9,200 nucleotides of DNA from Betaproteobacteria bacterium (GTDB lineage Bacteria > Pseudomonadota > Gammaproteobacteria > Burkholderiales > SG8-39): assembly GCA_007280315.1 (NCBI GenBank), contig QYQC01000055.1, positions 1-9,200 on the forward strand, written 5' to 3'. The notes beneath the pieces are model-generated. The model was not told the origin of the DNA, ran no database searches, and was given only the letters and a program-made list of their open reading frames with translations. The position numbers were made by a program, and so were the translations under genes. Positions within the stretch are counted from its first letter, which is position 1; every line of letters starts with the position of its first letter. This document shows, one piece after another, positions 1 to 6,770 of this stretch.

Positions 1-1184
1 CCGGGCGCGTGCTTTCCCGCGGCTTCGGCGAGATAGTCCATTGCCGCCGACGCGCCGCCCTTCTTGTGCGGGACGCACGCCAGCGCCAGTCCCATTTCGA
101 CGCCGGCCAGCGCACCCATCAGCGTGAGGTCGTTGAAATCGCCCAGATGGCCGATGCGGAATACCTTGCCTGCGAGCCTGCCCAGGCCGGTGCCGAGCGA
201 CATGTCATAGGCGTCGAGTATGGTCTTCCGCAGTGCATCTGCGTCGTGTCCTGCAGGCATCACCACTGCCGTGAGCGTGTTGCTGTATTCCTCGGCGTTA
301 ATGCACAGGATTTCCAGGCCCCAGGCGCGTACCGCGCGCCGCGTCGCCTCGGCATGACGCGCATGGCGCGCGAATACCTGCTGCAGGCCTTCTTCACGCA
401 GCATCTGCATCGCCTCGCGCAATCCGTAGAGCAGATTGGTCGCGGGCGTGTACGGAAAGTAGCCGGTCTTGTTGGCGGCGATAATTTCGTCCCAGGCCCA
501 ATATGCCTTGGGTAGCGTCGCCGACTGCGCAGCCTTGCGCGCCTTCTCGCTCACCGCATTGAACGACAATCCCGGCGGCAGCATCAGTCCCTTCTGCGAG
601 CCGGCCACCGTCACGTCCACGCCCCACGCATCGTGGCGGTAGTCGATCGAGGCGAGCGAGGAAATCGTATCCACCATCAACAGCGCCGGATGGCCGGCCG
701 CATCGATCGCCTTGCGCACCAGCGCAATGCGGCTGGTGGCGCCAGTCGAAGTTTCGTTGTGCACCACGCATACCGCCTTGATCGCGTGCGCCTTGTCTTC
801 CTTCAATTTTGCTTCGACTGCCGCAGGATCGGCGCCGCGGCGCCAGTCGCTGGCGATCAACTCGACCTTCAGGCCGAGTTTGCCCGCCATTTTCTGCCAC
901 AGGCTGGCGAAATGCCCGGTTTCGACCATCAGCACCCTGTCGCCGGCGGAAAGTGCGTTGACCAGTGCCGCTTCCCAGGCGCCGGTGCCCGAGGCCGGGT
1001 AGATCACCACCGGCTGCTGCGTCTGAAATATGTGTTTCAGGCCGTCGATGATCTCCAGACCCATGCGCCCGAAATCTGGTCCGCGGTGGTCCATGGTGGC
1101 GCGGTCGATGGCGCGCAGGACCCGGTCGGGGACATTGGTCGGTCCGGGAATTTGCAGGAAATGGCGGCCGCTTCGATTGGCCAT
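1..1184 (-). CDS. Serine-glyoxylate aminotransferase (class V, PLP), 3' end cut by window edge
   Basis: Transfers the amino group of serine (or alanine) to glyoxylate, giving glycine and hydroxypyruvate; a cytosolic fold-type I PLP enzyme of the serine cycle and photorespiration-like glyoxylate metabolism. The reading frame is open from the ATG at 1184 to base 1 (394 codons, no stop). Visible are an N-terminal IPGPTNVPDRVLRAI segment (12-26), the phosphate-binding PASGTG (63-68), VHNETSTG (141-148), the cofactor Asp in VDTISS (D172), the Schiff-base lysine in AGSQKGLMLP (K198), TGYFPYTPA and, near the end, GKVFRIGHLGD. These match methylotroph serine-glyoxylate aminotransferases of about 405 residues, so perhaps ten residues are missing. 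The start is fixed by AGGAG seven bases upstream. It is transcribed divergently from the DsbA-family/dehydrogenase operon. Alanine-glyoxylate or another small 2-oxoacid specificity cannot be excluded. The long plus-strand open frame over it is an antisense shadow. Confidence 0.93.
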   Translation of the reverse strand, partial: MANRSGRHFLQIPGPTNVPDRVLRAIDRATMDHRGPDFGRMGLEIIDGLKHIFQTQQPVVIYPASGTGAWEAALVNALSAGDRVLMVETGHFASLWQKMAGKLGLKVELIASDWRRGADPAAVEAKLKEDKAHAIKAVCVVHNETSTGATSRIALVRKAIDAAGHPALLMVDTISSLASIDYRHDAWGVDVTVAGSQKGLMLPPGLSFNAVSEKARKAAQSATLPKAYWAWDEIIAANKTGYFPYTPATNLLYGLREAMQMLREEGLQQVFARHARHAEATRRAVRAWGLEILCINAEEYSNTLTAVVMPAGHDADALRKTILDAYDMSLGTGLGRLAGKVFRIGHLGDFNDLTLMGALAGVEMGLALACVPHKKGGASAAMDYLAEAAGKHAP

Positions 1185-1191
1185 TGCGGAA

Positions 1192-1196
1192 CTCCT
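1192..1196 (-). promoter_or_regulatory. Ribosome binding site of the aminotransferase
   Basis: AGGAG on the minus strand, with seven bases to the ATG at 1184. This is a strong Shine-Dalgarno match at ideal spacing and decides the start codon. Confidence 0.8.
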
Positions 1197-1350
1197 CGCG
1201 GCAATGAAAATTTGACTGCGCATATTATGCCGCATAGCGATGGCGACGGCAGGGTTTACCCAGCCAGCCACGCAGGAAATGTAATAATAGTGAGGCGTGA
1301 TGCTGGCGAAAGCGACCGCAATTCCTGTTCTTTCAGCACCATTCAACAAA

Positions 1351-1355
1351 AGGGG
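1351..1355 (+). promoter_or_regulatory. Ribosome binding site supporting a TTG start
   Basis: AGGGG, preceded by an A-run, lies six bases upstream of the TTG at 1362. No ATG or GTG sits at a suitable distance in this frame, so this site selects the TTG as the start of the DsbA-family gene. Confidence 0.65.
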
Positions 1356-1361
1356 TTTGTT

Positions 1362-2018
1362 TTGAACATCGATATCATTTCCGACGTGGTCTGCCCCTGG
1401 TGTTACATCGGCAAGCGCCAGATCGAGGCGGCGCTCGCGCTGTACGCCGAGCAAAATCCGGATGCAGAACCGCCCAGCGTCACCTGGCGGCCGTTCCAGC
1501 TCAATCCGCAGCTGCCCGCCGAAGGCATGAGCCGGCAGGACTACGTGGTGCAGAAATTCGGCGCCGCGCGCGCGAAAGACGTCTACGCGCGGGTATCCGC
1601 GGTCGGCGTTGAATACGGCATCGCGTTCGCGTTCGAGCGCATCGTGCGCCAGCCCAATAGCGTCGCCGCCCACAGCCTGATTACGCTCGCCGGAAACACA
1701 GGGTCGCCCGCCGGCCTGCAGGGGCGGGTCAAGGAAGCTTTTCTGCGCGCCTACTTTCTCGACGGCGCCGATCTGACCAACGCGCAAAACCTGGTCGCGA
1801 TCGCCATCGCTGCCGGCCTCGACCGGACCAAGGCGGAACAATGCCTGGCCGACCCGGAGTCGCGCAAGATGGTGGAACAGGAAGACCAGCGCGCGCGCGC
1901 CATCGGCGTGGAAGGCGTGCCATTCTTTATTTTCAACGGCAAGGTCGCCGTGTCCGGTGCGCAGGGTCCGAAAGCGCTGCTCGACGCCATGCATCAGGCC
2001 GAAACTGCCGCCGCGTAG
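1362..2018 (+). CDS. DsbA-family oxidoreductase, FrnE-like
   Basis: A 218-residue thioredoxin-fold protein of the FrnE/DsbA-like group (related to 2-hydroxychromene-2-carboxylate isomerases), probably a cytosolic thiol-disulfide oxidoreductase or isomerase. The sequence opens with the strand NIDIISDVVCPWCYIGKR, placing the CPWC redox pair at C11 and C14. A helical insertion begins around WRPFQLNPQLP and carries EGMSRQDYV. The cis-proline loop is GVEGVPFFIFNGK (V186-P187), followed by a short C-terminal helix; this is the normal family order and length. There is no signal peptide, which argues against a periplasmic DsbA role. The start is the TTG at 1362, chosen from the upstream AGGGG and because the protein begins directly with the first strand, as in relatives. 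The frame stays open upstream to 633, but that part is antisense to the aminotransferase and not coding. The next gene follows after 30 bases. The physiological substrate is unknown. Confidence 0.9.
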   Translation: MNIDIISDVVCPWCYIGKRQIEAALALYAEQNPDAEPPSVTWRPFQLNPQLPAEGMSRQDYVVQKFGAARAKDVYARVSAVGVEYGIAFAFERIVRQPNSVAAHSLITLAGNTGSPAGLQGRVKEAFLRAYFLDGADLTNAQNLVAIAIAAGLDRTKAEQCLADPESRKMVEQEDQRARAIGVEGVPFFIFNGKVAVSGAQGPKALLDAMHQAETAAA

Positions 2019-2048
2019 CCGGCAGGACTCAATCGGATTCAGATCTCT

Positions 2049-5000
2049 GTGGATCGAGCACCCAAGCAGATCGCTACCGCAACCCTGCATCCGCGCACGG
2101 GCGACGGCGCGCTCGCCGCGCGCTTGCGGCGCGAAATCCGCGGCGAAGTGCTGTTCGACCGGGCGAGCCGCGGCCGCTACGCCACCGACGCGTCGATCTA
2201 TCAGATCGAGCCGGTGGGCGTGGTGGTGCCGCGGAGCGAAGAGGACGCGCGCGTCGCCATCCAGATTGCCGCCGACCAGGGCGTGCCCATCCTGCCGCGC
2301 GGCGCCGGCACGTCGCAATGCGGTCAGACCGTGGGCGCGGCGCTGGTCCTCGACAATTCCAAATACCTGAATCAGATCGTCGCATTCGACAAGGAAGCGC
2401 GCACAGCGGTGGTGCAGCCCGGCCTGGTGCTGGATGCGCTGAACGCCTGTCTCAAACCGCATGGCCTGTGGTTTCCGGTGGATGTTTCCACCAGCGCGCA
2501 GGCAACCCTGGGCGGCATGGCGGGAAACAATTCCTGCGGCTCGCGTTCTATCCGCTACGGCAACATGGTGCACAACGTGCGCGGCATCGACGCGCTGCTC
2601 GCCGACGGCAGCGAATTCCATTTCGGCGCGAGCGAGGCGATAGCCGCTGCGCCCGCGGCTTATCAGGCGCTGATCGGCCGCGTGCACGCCATAGTGCGGC
2701 GCGAGGCGGCGGAAATCGAGGCGCGCTGGCCCAAGGTGCTGCGCCGGGTGCAGGGCTACAACATCGACATGGTGCAACCGGGCGCCGAAGGCGCGCCGCT
2801 CGCGCACAATCTGGCGCATCTACTGGTCGGTTCCGAGGGCACTCTCGCCTATTCGCGGCGGATCCATCTCGATCTCGCGCCGCTGCCGCTATTCAAGACA
2901 CTGGGCGTATGCCACTTCCCGACGTTCCGTCAATCGATGCTGGCGCCGCAGCACATCGTCAAACTTGTGCCGACGGCGGTGGAGCTGGTGGACCGCACGA
3001 TGATAGAGCTCGCGCGCGGCAACGCCGCGTTCAGGCCCATCGTCAACCGCTTTCTCAAAGGTGACCCGGACGCTATTCTTCTGGTCGAATTCTCTGGCGA
3101 CGATCGCGGCGAGCAGCTGGCGAAACTCAGGCAGCTGGTGGAACTGATGGCCGAACTTGGCCTCCCCGGCGGCGTGGTCGAGATCACCGACGCCGCGCTG
3201 CAAAGGGATGTTTGGGAGGTGAGGAAGGCCGGCCTCAACATCATGATGTCGATGAAGGGCGAAGGCAAGCCGGTGTCGTTCATCGAGGACTGCGCGGTGC
3301 CGCTGGAACATCTCGCCGAGTACACCGACCAGCTGACACAGGTATTCGCCAAGCACGGCACGCGCGGCACCTGGTACGCGCACGCCTCGGTCGGCACGCT
3401 GCACGTGCGCCCGGTGCTCAATATGAAAGAAGGCGGCGCACAGCAGATGCGCGCCATCGCCGAGGAGGCGTGCGAGTTGGTAAGGCGCTACAAGGGCGCC
3501 GCCTACTCGGGGGAGCACGGCGACGGCCTCGCGCGCACCGAGTGGATAGAGCCCATCATCGGTTCGCGCCTGACGCGAGCGCTGGAACAAATCAAGGACC
3601 TGTTCGATCCGCGCGGCCTGATGAATCCGGGCAAGATCGTGCGCGGTTCGAAACAGGACGACCGCAGCCTGTTCCGTTTCAAGCCCGGCTATGCCGCGCA
3701 GCAACTCGATACCGCCCTGGACTGGCGCGAATGGAACGCAGCTTCCGCCGCCGATTCGCACGCATCCCCGGGCGTTGCATCGAGCCGTGGATTGCAGACG
3801 AGCGCCGCGTCAAGCCGCGGCTTTGTCGCGGCCGTGGAAATGTGCAACAACAACGGCCACTGCCGCAAGTTCGATGCCGGCACCATGTGTCCGTCCTATC
3901 GCGCCACCGGCAACGAGCGCGATCTCACGCGCGGCCGCGCCAATACCCTGCGCCTGGCGCTGTCCGGCCAGTTGGGCGCCGATGCCTTCACCTCGGAGGC
4001 AATGCGCGAGGCCATGGATCTGTGCGTGAGCTGCAAGGGCTGCAAGCGCGAATGCCCCACCGGCGTCGACATGGCGAAAATGAAAATCGAGTTTCTGTAT
4101 CACTACCAGAAACGGCATGGCCTGCCGCTTAAACAGCGCCTGATCGCCTATCTGCCGCGCTACGCGCCCTGGGCCGCGCGCCTGCCCTGGCTCGTCAACC
4201 TGCGCGATTCGGTTCCCGGTCTCGCCCGCCTGAGCGAATTCCTGCTCGGCCTGTCCGCCAGGCGCTCGCTGCCGAAATGGCGAAGCGATGCCTTTTATCT
4301 GGATCCGGTTGCCGTACGTAGCGCCGTTGCCGATTCGCGCGAGGTGGTACTTCTGGTCGACACCTTCAACAATTATTTCGAACCCGACAATGCGCGCGCC
4401 GCACTGGCCGTGCTCGAAGCGGCGGGCTATCGCGTGCATATTGCACGCGCAGCCGCCGACGATCACGAAAAAGCGCGTCCATTGTGCTGCGGCCGCACCT
4501 TCCTCGCCAGCGGTCTGGTGGATCAGGCGCGGGCCGAGGCGCAGCGCACCATCGCGGCGCTTGAACCTTTTATTGCACGCGGTTTGCCCATCATCGGGCT
4601 GGAACCTTCGTGCCTGTTCACTTTGCGCGATGAATTCAAATCCATGCTTCCCGGCGCGAGTACCGACGCGCTGGCCGCGCGCGCCGTACTGTTCGAGGAA
4701 TTTCTCGCCGCCGAACATTACGCCGGCCGGCTGAATCTCAAGCTGCATGCGCTGCCGCAGAAGAAAGCCCTGTTGCACGGCCATTGCCACCAGAAAGCCT
4801 TCGGCGCCATGTCATCGGTAGAGCAGGTGCTGGGCCTGGTGCCGGAATTGAACGTCGAGACCGTGGCGTCTGCCTGCTGCGGCATGGCCGGCGCCTTCGG
4901 TTACGAGGCGGACCACTACGACGTTTCAATGCAAATGGCCGAAGCCGCGCTGCTGCCGGCAATGCGCCAAGCCGGGGCCGATACGCTGCTGGTCGCCGAC

Positions 5001-5117
5001 GGAACCAGCTGCCGCCACCAGATACACGACGGCCTGGACCGCGGCGCAGGCCCGGATCCGACAGCGCGCGCGGCGGTGCACGTAGCGCAGGTGCTGGCGC
5101 GGGCGCTTTCGCGCTAG
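2049..5117 (+). CDS. ydiJ: YdiJ-type FAD/Fe-S D-2-hydroxyacid dehydrogenase
   Basis: A 1022-residue fusion of a GlcD-like flavoprotein and a GlcF-like iron-sulfur subunit, close to E. coli YdiJ in size and domain order. The family oxidises D-2-hydroxyacids (D-2-hydroxyglutarate, D-lactate or glycolate) to 2-oxoacids and passes electrons onward, probably to the respiratory chain. The FAD-binding part (about 45-220) has PRGAGTSQCGQ (83-93) and GGMAGNNSCGS (155-165). The FAD-oxidase C-terminal domain (about 285-545) has GEHGDG (488-493). A Ser/Ala-rich linker (about 570-593) leads to Fe-S ligands C599, C605, C614 and CVSCKGCKRECP (659-670). Two CCG domains follow: CCG at 813-815, HGHCHQK at 910-916 and CCG at 943-945. 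The start is a GTG without a close Shine-Dalgarno; AGGA lies 21 bases upstream, so the true start is slightly uncertain. The gene sits between a DsbA-family gene and an exporter gene (10-base gap). Substrate specificity is not readable here. Confidence 0.92.
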   Translation: MDRAPKQIATATLHPRTGDGALAARLRREIRGEVLFDRASRGRYATDASIYQIEPVGVVVPRSEEDARVAIQIAADQGVPILPRGAGTSQCGQTVGAALVLDNSKYLNQIVAFDKEARTAVVQPGLVLDALNACLKPHGLWFPVDVSTSAQATLGGMAGNNSCGSRSIRYGNMVHNVRGIDALLADGSEFHFGASEAIAAAPAAYQALIGRVHAIVRREAAEIEARWPKVLRRVQGYNIDMVQPGAEGAPLAHNLAHLLVGSEGTLAYSRRIHLDLAPLPLFKTLGVCHFPTFRQSMLAPQHIVKLVPTAVELVDRTMIELARGNAAFRPIVNRFLKGDPDAILLVEFSGDDRGEQLAKLRQLVELMAELGLPGGVVEITDAALQRDVWEVRKAGLNIMMSMKGEGKPVSFIEDCAVPLEHLAEYTDQLTQVFAKHGTRGTWYAHASVGTLHVRPVLNMKEGGAQQMRAIAEEACELVRRYKGAAYSGEHGDGLARTEWIEPIIGSRLTRALEQIKDLFDPRGLMNPGKIVRGSKQDDRSLFRFKPGYAAQQLDTALDWREWNAASAADSHASPGVASSRGLQTSAASSRGFVAAVEMCNNNGHCRKFDAGTMCPSYRATGNERDLTRGRANTLRLALSGQLGADAFTSEAMREAMDLCVSCKGCKRECPTGVDMAKMKIEFLYHYQKRHGLPLKQRLIAYLPRYAPWAARLPWLVNLRDSVPGLARLSEFLLGLSARRSLPKWRSDAFYLDPVAVRSAVADSREVVLLVDTFNNYFEPDNARAALAVLEAAGYRVHIARAAADDHEKARPLCCGRTFLASGLVDQARAEAQRTIAALEPFIARGLPIIGLEPSCLFTLRDEFKSMLPGASTDALAARAVLFEEFLAAEHYAGRLNLKLHALPQKKALLHGHCHQKAFGAMSSVEQVLGLVPELNVETVASACCGMAGAFGYEADHYDVSMQMAEAALLPAMRQAGADTLLVADGTSCRHQIHDGLDRGAGPDPTARAAVHVAQVLARALSR

Positions 5118-5127
5118 GCGCGCAACC

Positions 5128-5868
5128 ATGCTCGAGGACCTGCCGACGCTGGCGGCGCTCGCCGCGATAGCCTTCCTCGGCTCCATCGTCTACGGCATCA
5201 CCGGTTTCGGCGCGGCGCTGGTAACCATTCCGCTCGCGACCCATTTCGTGCCACTGCCGTTCGCGCTGGCGGTATTTGCGCTGATGGATCTGGCCAACGC
5301 GCTGCGCGTCGGCCTGCAGCGTCCGGCCGACGCGATCAGGGGCGAACTCGCGCGCATGGTGCCGCTGGTGCTGCTCGGCACCACAGTCGGCGTGACGGTG
5401 CTGGTCAATCTGCCGCGCGCCGGCGCGATGTTCGCATTGGGCCTGTTCGTGCTGATCTATGCGGCCTATAGCCTGCTGCGCCGGCCGGGGAGCAGCATGG
5501 TCAGCAGCGGCTGGGCCTATGTCGCCGGATTTATCGGCGGCATCACCAGCACCGTGTTCGGCGCGGGAGGCCCCCCTTACGCCATGTATCTTTCCCACCG
5601 TCCACTCACCAAGGAGCAGTTCCGTGCGACGCTCACGCTCACCACCGTGTTCAGTATCGGCATGCGCGTCGTTGCCTTCGCACTTACTGGCCTGCTGCTT
5701 AAGCGCGAGGTGCTGCTGGCCGTGCTCGCCGTCCTGCCCGCGGCCTTCGTCGGTATAAGTCTCGCGTCGCGCCTGTTCCGGCGCGTTTCGCACGAACTCT
5801 TGCTGCGGTTGGTGGCGGTGATGCTGCTTGCTACCGGAGGCTCGCTCGTCGCACGGGCGCTGGTCTGA
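5128..5868 (+). CDS. TauE/SafE-family membrane exporter
   Basis: A 246-residue hydrophobic inner-membrane protein with about seven or eight predicted membrane spans, matching the TauE/SafE (sulfite/organosulfonate exporter-like) family in length. Both internal family motifs are present: the N-terminal GITGFGAALVTIPL (TGFG at 25-28) and the mid-protein FIGGITSTVFGAGGPPYAMYL region (about 135-155, GAGGPP at 145-150). The two halves resemble each other, as in this pseudo-repeat family. Characterised members have been linked to sulfite, sulfoacetate or other organic-anion export, but most are untested. The ATG lies ten bases after the stop of the YdiJ-type dehydrogenase and has no clear ribosome site of its own, so translation is probably coupled. 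The context suggests handling of an anionic substrate or product of the dehydrogenase, which is inference. No sulfur-metabolism gene is visible in the window. Confidence 0.88.
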   Translation: MLEDLPTLAALAAIAFLGSIVYGITGFGAALVTIPLATHFVPLPFALAVFALMDLANALRVGLQRPADAIRGELARMVPLVLLGTTVGVTVLVNLPRAGAMFALGLFVLIYAAYSLLRRPGSSMVSSGWAYVAGFIGGITSTVFGAGGPPYAMYLSHRPLTKEQFRATLTLTTVFSIGMRVVAFALTGLLLKREVLLAVLAVLPAAFVGISLASRLFRRVSHELLLRLVAVMLLATGGSLVARALV

Positions 5869-5881
5869 GCCCGCGCCGCGT

Positions 5882-5887
5882 TAGAAT
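5882..5887 (+). promoter_or_regulatory. -10 box of a probable leaderless promoter
   Basis: TAGAAT (5 of 6 to the sigma-70 -10 consensus) ends eight bases before the ATG at 5896, placing the expected start of transcription at or within about two bases of the A of ATG. No Shine-Dalgarno is present between them. The -35 region, inside the end of the exporter gene, is poor. The arrangement fits a leaderless transcript. Confidence 0.5.
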
Positions 5888-5895
5888 ATCGCCCG

Positions 5896-6279
5896 ATGCA
5901 AAGCATTACATTCCGCGACCTGTTCGACCACATCGGCAGCCAACGCATGACTTTCAGCAAGCGCGCCGAACTCTTGTCCGGGCAGGAGGTGGAGCTGCGT
6001 GGCTACCTCGCCGCCATGCATGCCGACCCGCGCCAGATCACGCTGGCGGGCGAAGCCGGGGTGTGTCCGGATTGCGCCGACAAACCGGTGGCCTATGTGC
6101 ACCTGCCGGGGTTCGTTCCGGGTGCGGGCCTGTTCAGTCCGCAGGCGGTGCGTCTGACCGGCAGTCTGTCCTACGGCTTCGCCATCGTGGCCGAAGGCTA
6201 TGCCACGTTTCTGCGGCTGGAGAACGCCAGCGTAGCGACCGGACTCAGGCCGGGGCTGCTCGCGGGCAAGCGCGGCTGA
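5896..6279 (+). CDS. Conserved-looking 127-residue protein with CPDC motif, function unknown
   Basis: I do not recognise the family with certainty. The protein is small, soluble-looking, and has no signal peptide or membrane span. After a helical N-terminus (about 1-28) comes a beta-rich section: VELRGYLAAMH (32-42), a CPDC pair (C57, C60) that could bind zinc or iron or act as a thiol pair, then AYVHLPGFVPG and VRLTGSLSYGFAIVAEGYATFLRLE. Alternating VELRGYL and VRLTGSL strands around a two-cysteine turn suggest a small OB-like or DUF3299-like barrel, which is only a guess. Codon use and GC match the neighbours. It starts 27 bases after the exporter stop, has no Shine-Dalgarno, and appears to have its own TAGAAT -10 box, so it may be read from a leaderless message as well as from operon read-through. 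It converges with yjbQ after 24 bases. Confidence 0.75.
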   Translation: MQSITFRDLFDHIGSQRMTFSKRAELLSGQEVELRGYLAAMHADPRQITLAGEAGVCPDCADKPVAYVHLPGFVPGAGLFSPQAVRLTGSLSYGFAIVAEGYATFLRLENASVATGLRPGLLAGKRG

Positions 6280-6288
6280 AGCGCCGCG
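6271..6288. terminator. Weak GC-rich hairpin between convergent genes
   Basis: CGCGGC and GCCGCG form a perfect 6-bp stem with the six-base loop TGAAGC, which contains the stop codon of the 127-residue protein. It lies where two convergent genes meet, so a bidirectional terminator would be sensible here. No T-run follows on either side, and short GC stems are common by chance at this base composition. Confidence 0.2.
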
Positions 6289-6303
6289 TCGTTCGCGCCG
6301 CCA

Positions 6304-6717
6304 TCAACCGACGAGCGTTACCACCACCCGCCGCAGCTGCGCGCCGGTGCGGTGTTCCCATAGATAGATTCCCTGCCAGGTACCGAGTAGCAGCGCGCCG
6401 TTGCGCACCGGCACACTGACCGAGCTGCCGGCGAGCAGGCTGCGCGCGTGCGCCGCCATGTCGTCGTCGCCTTCACTGTCGTGCTCGTAGGCGCGGTCCG
6501 CGTCCGGAGCCCAGCGCGCGGCCAGGATCTCGAGGTCGCGCCGCACCGCCGGGTCTGCGTTTTCGGTGATCATCACCGAGCAGCTCGTATGCTGCACGAA
6601 CACCTGCGCGATTGCGGTTGCGATGCCCGCCGTGCGCACGATGCGCGCCACCTCGGCCGTGATCTCCGTCGTGCCGCGGCCGCGGGTGCGAATCTCGAAG
6701 GTTTGCTGGTAAGCCAT
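6304..6717 (-). CDS. yjbQ: YjbQ family protein (UPF0047)
   Basis: A 137-residue YjbQ/UPF0047 protein; members form small trimers with a metal-like histidine site, and E. coli YjbQ has been reported to have weak thiamine-phosphate synthase activity, although the true role is unsettled. All family signatures are present: QHTSCS (42-47), ENADPAVRRD (52-61), YEHDSEGDDDMAAH (77-90) with the conserved His and acidic residues, and GTWQGIYLWEHR (112-123). An in-frame ATG exists 15 bases upstream at 6732, but the start at 6717 is preferred: it yields MAYQQT, which aligns with MWYQQT at the N-terminus of E. coli YjbQ, and the upstream ATG overlaps a strong -10 box. It follows the acid phosphatase gene on the same strand after 53 bases and converges with the 127-residue protein. 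No Shine-Dalgarno is visible, again suggesting a near-leaderless message. Confidence 0.93.
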   Translation of the reverse strand: MAYQQTFEIRTRGRGTTEITAEVARIVRTAGIATAIAQVFVQHTSCSVMITENADPAVRRDLEILAARWAPDADRAYEHDSEGDDDMAAHARSLLAGSSVSVPVRNGALLLGTWQGIYLWEHRTGAQLRRVVVTLVG

Positions 6718-6727
6718 GCAAGTCGCG

Positions 6728-6733
6728 ATCATA
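6728..6733 (-). promoter_or_regulatory. -10 box of yjbQ promoter
   Basis: TATGAT on the minus strand (5 of 6 to consensus) ends ten bases before the yjbQ ATG at 6717, giving a predicted 5' leader of only a few bases. The corresponding -35 (TGCAGT or CTGCAG) is poor, so an activator or palindrome-binding regulator may be involved. Confidence 0.45.
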
Positions 6734-6734
6734 T

Positions 6735-6751
6735 TGCCTGAATATCAGGCA
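6735..6751. repeat. 17-nt inverted repeat upstream of yjbQ (possible operator)
   Basis: TGCCTGA and TCAGGCA form perfect 7-bp arms around a 3-base centre (ATA). The element ends one base from the TATGAT -10 box of yjbQ, so it fills the spacer between -35 and -10, a classic repressor position. It also lies about 20 bases after the acid phosphatase stop, but no T-run follows, so it would be a poor intrinsic terminator. Operator function is inference. Confidence 0.45.
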
Positions 6752-6770
6752 CTGCAGCGGCGCGTTAGCG

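Larger units (their letters stand above)
1185..1361. promoter_or_regulatory. Divergent intergenic region between aminotransferase and DsbA-family gene
   Basis: This 177-base AT-richer stretch separates two genes read away from each other, so it should hold both promoters. For the aminotransferase the best -10 is CATAAT (minus strand, 1229 to 1224; 5 of 6 consensus), which would give a leader of about 30 bases; no good -35 is visible. For the rightward operon the best -10 is AATAAT (1283-1288; 5 of 6), again without a convincing -35. No long operator palindrome or riboswitch-like fold is apparent. The promoter positions are inference from motif matching only. Confidence 0.4.

Noticed and set aside
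1212..1240. TTGACT at 1212-1217 as a -35 for the rightward operon
   Set aside because: The -35 match is good, but no acceptable -10 lies 16-18 bases downstream (TAGCGA matches poorly), so a promoter is not supported here.
633..1361. Long plus-strand open frame reading into the DsbA-family gene, seemingly a 461-residue protein
   Set aside because: Most of it is antisense to the well-supported aminotransferase and has no recognisable domain. The true gene begins at the TTG at 1362, right after a good ribosome site; the open frame is a product of high GC.
1841..3064. 407-codon plus-strand open frame overlapping the DsbA-family and dehydrogenase genes
   Set aside because: Arg/Ala/Gly-rich translation with no motifs; it overlaps two strongly supported genes in another frame.
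3812..3823. Perfect 12-nt palindrome AAGCCGCGGCTT inside the dehydrogenase gene
   Set aside because: A 12-nt palindrome is expected about twice in 9 kb by chance, and this one is within coding sequence; not called as a regulatory site.
3810..4790. Long minus-strand open frame opposite the Fe-S half of the dehydrogenase
   Set aside because: Composition is typical of antisense frames in GC-rich genes, with no motifs or ribosome site, while the plus strand has all Fe-S and CCG motifs.
4738..5793. Minus-strand 351-codon frame opposite the dehydrogenase end and the exporter gene
   Set aside because: It lies opposite clear TauE/SafE motifs and reads as charged low-complexity sequence; a shadow frame.
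6730..6732. Upstream ATG as yjbQ start
   Set aside because: It overlaps the TATGAT box and adds five residues not matching the E. coli protein, whereas the ATG at 6717 gives an N-terminus aligned with MWYQQT.
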